Below are positions 22,500-29,934 of a DNA stretch of 29,934 bases, piece after piece. This DNA is from Saccoglossus kowalevskii. Lineage: Eukaryota; Hemichordata; Enteropneusta; Harrimaniidae. The position numbers were made by a program, and so were the translations under genes. Numbering within the stretch: the stretch's first letter is position 1; each line of letters begins with the position of its first letter. Location: NCBI RefSeq assembly GCF_000003605.2, contig NW_003151772.1, forward strand, positions 16,244 to 46,177. The letters are read 5' to 3'. The notes beneath the pieces were generated by a model, which was not told the origin of the DNA, made no database searches, and was given only the letters and a program-made list of their open reading frames with translations.

Positions 22500-22525
22500 A
22501 CTCAAAGGGAAAGACCCTTTTGAGT
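22500..22525. repeat. Stem-loop with one bulge
   Basis: ACTCAAAGGG (22500-22509), loop AAAGA, then CCCTTTTGAGT (22515-22525), pairing over 10 bp with a single bulged T. It does not match the histone-mRNA stem-loop consensus and no coding region ends just before it. Confidence 0.6.
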
Positions 22526-22840
22526 GAATGAATGTCTCTATTATAAATAAACGACGAGTAAATGAGGTCCCGCGTTGTGTTTTATTTAATAATGTATTGG
22601 CTAAGTACATGGAGTAAAGACATATATGCCTCTACGTTAATACAACGCACACTACTCTCGGCAACAGTATTATCATGACAGAACTGGTTTAACAATATCT
22701 TAGAAAATCGCTACTTGAGTACGGATTGTTCTTTGCTTTTGTCACCGTCCTGGACATCGAATTGGTACGTACTACGCCGTAGCAAATTGGTATACTTCCA
22801 AGTACGTGACATCATGTTGTACATGTACGGATGTAGATAT

Positions 22841-22849
22841 TATATATAA
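22841..22849 (+). promoter_or_regulatory. TATA-like element upstream of the ZU5-UPA-death gene
   Basis: TATATATAA lies 88 bp before the ATG at 22938, a plausible distance if transcription starts near 22875. AT-rich surroundings make chance matches common. Confidence 0.3.
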
Positions 22850-22937
22850 CTACTGCATTCGAAAGAGTCAAAGTGATACACGTTCTTTATAATAATCAAA
22901 ATTCCTGCCGATTTGCCTGTTAGTTTGTACCGTAATT

Positions 22938-25183
22938 ATGCCAATCAAGGATACGAAGCAGCATGTATCCCTACATCAACAACGAGGTCGGGTGGATAAG
23001 TACTCCGTCCGAGAGGGTGAACCTGGCTTACAAACAGGATTTAGTGATAATCACCACACCAGAAAACACCCATGTGTTCGTGACGTGAACGCCAAACAAC
23101 AGGCTCTGTATACCAGCGACTACAAATCAATGCGATCCGGAGCGGCGTTAGCCACTCCTATGAAATACTCAAATGTTTCTGCTGAGAAACACTTGAGCAA
23201 AAACAAGACTTCATCTAAATGCAAAGAAGACAAAACATCCACAAAAGACGAACATTTTGAAAACAGTTTGTTCAATCTTGATAGAAAAATTCGTAAGAAT
23301 GAAGATCGAAAAATAAACACCGTATTATACGAAAATCCTGTTTTTGCCGGAGGTATATTCAATCACGAAGGCGGGGTGCTATCTGTGGCAGGAGGTGCGG
23401 TAAAACTTCGAGTCACTCCAGGTGCGATTGCACGTAGCAAAGACCCACAGAAAATTTATTTATACCTTCCTCACAGGGAACAATTGCCAAACATAAAATT
23501 GGGTGGGTTTCCTCTGTCGCCCATGATACATTGCGGACAGAATGGAATGGCGTTCGAGAAACCGGTCCTGTTGTCTATAAAATCGGCCATCGACGGAAAT
23601 GTAAATTCATTCAAGGTGTTAAGAAGCGATACAAGTCCTGGTGAAAAAACACAATGGAACGTTATCGATGACGGCGGCGTGCACTGCCTGTGGAATAATG
23701 GTTACTGTACGGTAGCACTCACACACTTCACACTCTATACCGTTATTGGAATGCACAATGAATCTATCGTAAAGGGAGTATTTCGGGTACAAACATATAT
23801 CGATGATGGTGGAGGAAAAACACCGTGTATACGATTTAGAGTCAGAATATTTCCTGAAACACAGGCTGAAATGGAGGTAGGCAAAATTGTTTTCTGTTGT
23901 TCAATCAATCAATTCAGTTCTATAAATATCATATGACTAAATGACGAGTTTCGATTGGAATATAGCCAATACATACCAAAGTCATATAAAATAGCTAACT
24001 TGGCTGAAAAGATTTGAACCATTCTCTCGAATATTTTGTTAAAATGCAGATTGTTACAAATCGTGAAGCGGAACTTGGTGGCTGTTCAGTCGATCCATGG
24101 CAAAGAATATCAATAAATCAAAACAAAGGCGCAACCATTTCTCTGTCTAATTTTGTGGGGTGTTCACCAATGGAGGATATCGTTCAGGTACATGATGTTT
24201 ATGTTCATGTTTTCAAACATGCTACTACATGTATATATAATTTAATCGATAATCTAGAAGCATGCTTGGTTACAATCTGATTTTTCTATGACCCTTCATA
24301 TAATATTTATTTGTATTTTAGTTTGAATATGTCGATTTTTTGGTTTTTTCTTGCCGTTAATCAGTTTTTATAAAATCTCTCCCAGTCGCCTCAAACTAAA
24401 TGGTAAAAATAAAAATTGGAGCCTCATACCTACATCGGATTTTAATCAGATTGGCTTGTATACATCAGAACCTCGTTAGTAAAAATAGCAAGGTATTTGA
24501 ACGATTTGCCATTGCATATTAACATTCATTATAAACAGGTTGTGTAAATCTGACGTAATTTGGTGGCACAAAGTGCCAGGTTTGGAAGGTTTGTGTCTTC
24601 CTAAACTATTAAATTGTTTGACCACAGAAGATAAGCGCTTTGGGGATTGTGTTGAATTAACCATGTATATTAAACGTATTCGAATTATGCCTTCAGGATC
24701 GTAAAAGTGAAACTTTATAATGTAACCCCACTGTAAAGCTTATATACGTGTCAAATAGGAACATCTTGGTAATCTCCACACTGTGCCAACTAGCACCACG
24801 CCATCCATTTGACATTGCGTTTGAACATTTTCCGTATTGTTGATTGTTGCGGGATTGATTGTTAAGAGATGAAGTGAAAATGTTTTTTTTTCATGCAATG
24901 TATCATTAGACTGTGATAATGACGATACCAAAACAAATTTGAAACATCATAAGGTAATACACAATAATTTGTTATGTTTGATCATTATAAAAAAATATAC
25001 ATTTCATTTCAATTTCAACTCAATAATTGACATTTTTTTCAAATGTATTTTGATGTTCCAAAGCTCGAGCATTAAAATTTTTCTTCTAAATTTCTAGTTC
25101 TTTTTAAATGTCTTCAATATGTTAATGGCCATTTATATACGTCTACCAGATATCAGGGGGGTAAGGGAATTAAAACTATATTT

Positions 25184-25223
<40 letters not shown>

Positions 25224-26927
25224 GGTGTAGTGAGTTGTTATACATATGTCTTGGCCACTTCTCTGTAATATTTATGTGGATTATAACTGATAACTTATTT
25301 AAAAAAATATGTATGACAAACCATTGACATATTACACACTTTTACTGATATTTTGACTAATGTAGATGACATATTTTCATAGTTTGCTGCTATATTTACA
25401 TCTTTCATCTGTTTTTCTTTTTTAATTTCTCTTTATCCGCAGAAACTGAGTTTATTTGAAATATGTGAGTGTATGATTTGTTAGATTTAGTAGAACATGG
25501 TAGAAGTATGATGTATTGATCATACTTTTTCACTGATCAATTTCAATGGTTTTAAATCTCCTCAGTATAAACAATGACATATATGTTCGTGAAATATTAT
25601 AGTTACGTCATAATGATTGCCAACCTCTGAGATACATCAGTGTTAAATTACTGCTCACAAACCCAGTTGTTTTGTTTGTAAGTTTAAATTTAGTTGACCA
25701 GTATTTAGCTCATGATTAATGAGTACGACGCATGGCATAATATGTGTGTGTTACAGGTTACAGACCCAATTGTTATGGTTTACACGTTTAAATTAAGTTT
25801 AACATTACTTTTGGTTAATATTCTCGATGCATGGTGACATTTACGCATGTTACAAAATTGTATTAGTTTGTACATTTACTATACCAGTTACTATACTAAT
25901 ACAATACGTGCGATTATGCACAATGCATATTAAAACCAGTGCATGTCGTTACCTTGATAAAGGAATATCAAATGCCTTGTTTTCAATCTACGAGTGTAAT
26001 TTGTTGTAGGATGTTCGGGCTAAGCATATTTGGATGATTAAGCCTTCGGGAGTGGTATGTCCATTCAAACTGAAGAGAAGTATCCAAGGTGGAGGACAAG
26101 CTAGAATTCAAGTAACAATAACAGTGACTGAGTCCGAAAATGTCGACAATAAAGTACAGGTGCAGGTTAACAGTGTCTTACCTGTTCATTGTGATTCGCA
26201 GGTAAGGAAATGTCTTTCAACAAATCGTTGTTAAGTGTCTGTTGCTGCTGAGGAATATGATATGAAATTTTGAACAGAGAATTCAGCTAAGTAATTATGG
26301 CAAATAAAAGTGATCGATTCGAACAATATGATATTAGTTCAATAGCACTATTGTATTTTTAAATATGTATGATTATCACCCAATCTTCTAATTGTAGTTT
26401 TGTGTCTTATTTTTCAGTTTCTGTCTACACAATCTGATATTTTCACTACCCGGCGAATGCGTTGTGTTTCAAATGTGACATCAGCGCAGTTAGTCTCGAC
26501 TGATCGTGCTTTCCGCCACAGTCTTCCCGAATTCCGTCGTCCTTACTCACCTGTATTCGCGATGGTTATGCCCTATGAGCTATACGTTAGTTTGTGCGTC
26601 CAACTCGACATCAAACAATGCAACGGCAGAGATGCACGATACTTAGCGGAAAATTTTGGTATTGGTTTTGAAACTATACAATACTGTACACAGAATGTGT
26701 CCGAACAGCAACGGAGCTTAACGTCTGCATTGCTGGACTTCTTCCTAGAAAGAGGACTTCAGAATGGATTCGGTAAAGAGAAAATCCTCACTGAGCTTAG
26801 AGATCGATTATTAGCAATCGACCTTGAACAAGCAGCTGCATTGGTTACCAAACATCTGCAATGTAAGCTGATGTCTGATGATTCCGGGATGGGGGATAGT
26901 TTAGGTGAGCTTCGTCCTACAACTTGA
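22938..26927 (+). CDS. UNC5CL-like ZU5-UPA-death domain protein, 4 exons, 592 aa
   Basis: Exons 22938-23876, 24050-24187, 26010-26201 and 26418-26927, all joined by phase-0 GT-AG introns. An in-frame TAA 43 bp upstream supports the ATG at 22938. Residues 1-130 are Lys/Ser/Asn-rich and look disordered. ZU5 spans about 138-272 (GGVLSV...VTPGAI...LSPMIHCGQNGMAFEKPVLL). It ends in ALTHFTLYTVIG, with His263-Phe264-Thr265 where PIDD1-type proteins self-cleave. UPA spans about 277-420 (REAELGG, then HIWMIKPSG...CPFKLKRS). The death-like domain spans about 474-566 (LCVQLDIKQ...GRDARYLAENFGI...LTSALLDFFL). A C-terminal DSGMGDS lies at 578-584. No signal peptide or membrane segment is visible, so it is probably cytosolic, unlike UNC5 receptors and unlike membrane-anchored UNC5CL. 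By family it is an adaptor for death-domain signalling; the exact partner is unknown. Confidence 0.88.
25188..25221. repeat. (AT)17 microsatellite in intron 2 of the ZU5-UPA-death gene
   Basis: Thirty-four bases of uninterrupted alternating AT inside the long intron 24188-26009. Confidence 0.95.
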
Positions 26928-28633
26928 ATTTGTTCGTTATTTAATGGTAAATATCCGTCCAGGATTGGCTGATATCCGTAGATGAATATGTTATATCATA
27001 TTAATACATATACATGCGACGATTTTTCAAACAAATTGAAGTGAGTCTGGTGCTTAAAGAAGGCATTCTAAATATGCAAATCTCAACCATATATGCTTAT
27101 CTTGACAATAAAACACTATATGTCAATTTTCCAATAAATAAATAAATTGTCTGCGGTCAGGGTTTCCACCCTACGTCACCTGATTCATTTAAGACTATGT
27201 GATTTTCGGTTTTGCCAAAGACTTTCTAAACCTTTCAAAATAGGTTGCCCCAAACCATCGCAATATTTGTCTGCTTCATGGAGTGTATTTTCCAGAAAGC
27301 ATAACCATGCCAGGAATAATTGAATTATACCGCGGTTGTTTTTGTAATAAAATCTTATAAATAATATTCAAAAAATAATCTCATGCAATCTGTCACCCAG
27401 GTCATAAGATTAAATTAGGATTAAGGTGGGTATTTATAGCGTTACATTACAAACTTGGAGAACAATAACAAAATGTCTCTCATAAACGTCTATTTGAGTG
27501 TCACTTGGTAGTTGGCAAAGCCTATGTTCCGTTCGACAATAGTTTAATAGCCATTGCCTTATGTATATTTGGCATTATAACAATTGCATAATTTGGTCTG
27601 AAACATAATCACTTAAATTTAGGGTAGTTAGTGCCAAGGTTGTATGCATGCCACGTTTATAGAACGATATGATGTGCCAGTAAAATGCTTGAAATATACT
27701 GGTTGTTGTGTTAATTGTTTGCAAAAACCATGAAGTTGTCAATCTATAATTTTAATATCTATACCATGTAATAATAATCTATATTCGTAATCGGAATGAT
27801 ACATACAAGCAGATTGGACATTTTAACTTCAATAGATCTCTTAAAAGAGTGTTGGGAACCATATTAAATCGAATATTTGTCGTTATTCTAAACCTCAGAT
27901 TATAAATGTACACGTTGAGACATCGTTCACAATTTTGCCACCTGTATCTTGTGATGTGATGCTACTGCATAACTATCTGGCTATTTCTCACAGATGCCTT
28001 GAATTTGCGACAAATTTTTGATAAACAAGCTACTAGTGAAACTACAATATCAGATCATTTTCATTTCTTCCTCAAAAAATCGCATTAAATACAATAGTGA
28101 CATATCCTCCGTAACACACAAGATAAAGATCACATTGCACAAGTACATGTACTACAAAATATGATGAGATACAAACTAACAATTTGGTGATTGGTTCTTA
28201 AGATATCAGTGAAACACACACATACACTAACTGCCTTCAATGTGCACACTGGAGTTAATAAAACGAATTTATCAACTAATGTTGGAAAACTGAGGTCACT
28301 TGGTTGTTAACGTTACAACCGTCAATCATTTTACAAGGGTCTTTCACAAATTGGTTAATCTCTCGTTATCTTCAGTTGTTGTGTTCTACTGTTTTGTGTG
28401 TATACATGATATATTTTGCCCAATATTGCATATATAGCTGATGTAAGTGAATGTGACATAGGAGAATGTCAGATTTAAGGGTGGAAGATAATTATGAGTG
28501 GGTACATTGGTTATCTGTCGTTTGTTGGTAAAAAAGACTGTTTGTGAACAACCTTTAATTTATTGGTACTGTCATGAATTTGTTTTTGCGTATCTATTAA
28601 TCGACTTAATTAGCTGATTACGAGCGAGTTGCT
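26928..28633. other. 3' flank and gene-free sequence
   Basis: After the polyadenylation signals near 27.1 kb I see only AT-rich sequence without long ORFs, RNA genes or notable repeats. Confidence 0.5.
27107..27146 (+). terminator. Polyadenylation signal cluster of the ZU5-UPA-death gene
   Basis: AATAAA at 27107-27112 and three overlapping AATAAA hexamers at 27133-27146, about 180-220 bp after the TGA stop. They are followed by a TTGT-containing stretch. These are the first canonical signals after the gene. Confidence 0.6.
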
Positions 28634-29225
28634 GTGTTATGTCTGTCATCGTTTAGGCAGGCGAGGTCCTGGACGGAACTTGGCTCAGTGATTTGGATCT
28701 AATTACGAGATATCCGTCGCTATTCTGACTACGATTTCTGACAGTTGGTATCCGTAGTTATTAATGTAGTGAACGATTAATCAAAAGATATGACGTATTC
28801 TGTACTTAGTGTGATTGGCTTTATGATTGAAGGTTACGCCCTATAGTCTTTTTACTGCGTTGTAATTGGTTTAGTTTTGAAAATGAATAAAGTTGTTTTA
28901 GTTGGTCTTGGGGGGTACAGCAGAACAGACGCAGTCCTGGAGAGCCTTGGGGCGAGTGTTGATGCAGTCTAAGAGAGTCTTGGGTCAGCCTTGCGATAGT
29001 CTTGGGGATTTTTCCCCAGGGCGCGGTGTCTTATAGAGTGCTCGACAGACCGACTAAGACGAGAGTTGAAACGTATTTCGTTGTGTGTATCTTATTTGAC
29101 TGTAAAGTTAAAGTAACTTTCCTGATCCCGTACCTCAAGGGGACGCGATAGAGAGACGAGACGAGATTCCCCCCTGGCAAGTGTGGAGAACCCCGTGGAG
29201 AAGAATTTCCCCCCTGATAGTACTA
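28634..29225. mobile_element. GC-richer block, possible retroelement (LTR-like) remnant
   Basis: Base composition rises sharply against the AT-rich flanks. The block contains TGTTATGT near its left side (28636-28643), an AATAAA near 28886, four imperfect copies of GTCTTGGGG between 28905 and 29007, and a hairpin TGGGGA-TTTT-TCCCCA (29003-29018). It also has C-rich runs near 29167-29215. No ORF is present. A TG start and internal AATAAA are usual in LTRs, but I found no second copy, target-site duplication or primer-binding site, so this is only a candidate. Confidence 0.2.
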
Positions 29226-29934
29226 TGGGACAATGTGGTCGATACTTTAATCAAAACATCTCATTATCAATGCACAAACGTCAATATCGCGCATTGTAGT
29301 GTTTTGCATAATATTAGGATCCATATCAATAAATTTCTTTTGATATATGCTGATCGTATTTACTAATACTAATTAAAGTATAACGAAGTTGACATATACA
29401 CTTAAACTTGGCTTTAAACTTCTTAAGTTGTATTTCAATATCTATTCATTTGTACACTAATTATTGTGTATTATAGTAAATACAACAATGCCAAATCAGC
29501 AATTTCTATAATGCAGTTTATTTCTCAGTATGAGGGTAAACAAATAATAAATTACACCCGTGTGTCATACATAAAGTCGTTCTAAAATTTTATAAAATGT
29601 CTTGATATTGACATTGAAATGTGCCTTTAAAAACATCGAAGCACTGACTACATAAATACGATGTATCATAGGTGCAACTTCACTTCAATATTAATTAAGA
29701 AATGTGTATGACGTAACATCTACAGTGGCTTTTGTAATGTACTTAAGGTAGCGAGACTATTATTTGTGTTGAAAATTCCGATTTTCACATTTATTTATTA
29801 ATTGATGAAATGCACTATAAACTTTCATCTGACAAAGTCAACGTAACCTAGAATGTCATGTAAGTTGGTTAAAATGTAGATTTTCTGAAGGGAAGCAAGG
29901 CAGCTTCAGTAGTGTTTTCTAAAATCAACAACAC
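29226..29934. other. Terminal AT-rich sequence
   Basis: No supported gene, RNA or repeat in the last 700 bp. The only ORF is about 60 codons and looks like chance. Confidence 0.5.

Larger units (their letters stand above)
20022..22937. other. Divergent intergenic region
   Basis: About 2.9 kb between the start codons of two oppositely transcribed genes, so it should carry both promoters. A 128-codon ORF on the minus strand (21110-20724) has ATG and many Cys/Ser residues but no domain I recognise and no support from context. A stem-loop (22500-22525) and a TATA-like sequence (22841-22849) are listed separately. Confidence 0.5.

Noticed and set aside
22500-22525. Histone-type 3' stem-loop
   Set aside because: The stem and loop sequence does not match the histone consensus and no histone gene precedes it.
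1-29934. Prokaryotic features: operons, CRISPR arrays, riboswitches
   Set aside because: Spliced genes, AATAAA signals and metazoan domain families identify an animal genome; no regularly spaced repeat array is present.

Overview
The window reads as animal nuclear DNA: AT-rich, with genes split by GT-AG introns, separated by kilobases of gene-poor sequence, and scattered AT microsatellites. The gene families point to a non-vertebrate metazoan. They are a PAPS-type sulfotransferase, an SLC16 monocarboxylate-transporter-like protein, a UNC5CL-like ZU5-UPA-death-domain protein, and a beta-helix / cysteine-rich / multi-pass membrane protein of a kind I associate with lancelets, hemichordates, sponges and similar invertebrates. 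I cannot name the species. One 262-base run of N (14202-14463) marks a scaffold gap.

Layout, left to right. A single-exon sulfotransferase-like ORF lies at 359-1153 (+). About 5 kb of apparently non-coding DNA follows, ending in an (AT)39 microsatellite. A four-exon SLC16-like transporter occupies 6176-9675 (+); its exons join in frame to 506 residues. A 2.8 kb convergent intergenic stretch separates it from a minus-strand gene whose CDS I reconstruct from 20021 down to 12468. That gene has a short signal-peptide exon (20021-19961), then one very large exon (18029-13730, containing the gap), then two small phase-0 exons (13188-13039 and 12644-12468). After about 2.9 kb, a divergent four-exon plus-strand gene (22938-26927) encodes a 592-residue ZU5-UPA-death-domain protein. 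The last 3 kb has no gene that I can see, but it contains a GC-richer block that could be a retroelement remnant.

The most interesting object is the minus-strand gene. Read in order it encodes a signal peptide, a right-handed beta-helix ectodomain, a cysteine-rich module, about ten membrane segments, a cytoplasmic tail, then (across the gap) a ZU5 domain and a UPA domain, ending without a death domain. If it is one gene, it is a membrane receptor-like protein carrying the intracellular module of UNC5-type receptors on an unrelated ectodomain and membrane region. Its UPA-coding exons are cut by phase-0 introns at positions equivalent to those in the neighbouring divergent ZU5-UPA-death gene, so the two probably share ancestry for this module. 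As assembled, the minus-strand gene has three reading-frame breaks (near 16650-16665, at a tetranucleotide repeat near 15153-15186, and near 13890). The other three genes have none. It is therefore either decaying or locally mis-assembled beside the gap.

The plus-strand neighbour keeps a His-Phe-Thr at the place where related ZU5-UPA proteins self-cleave and has a DSG-type motif near its C-terminus. The membrane protein has lost the His-Phe. A plausible but untested picture is a divergent pair made of an adaptor or effector with a death domain and a receptor-like partner without one.
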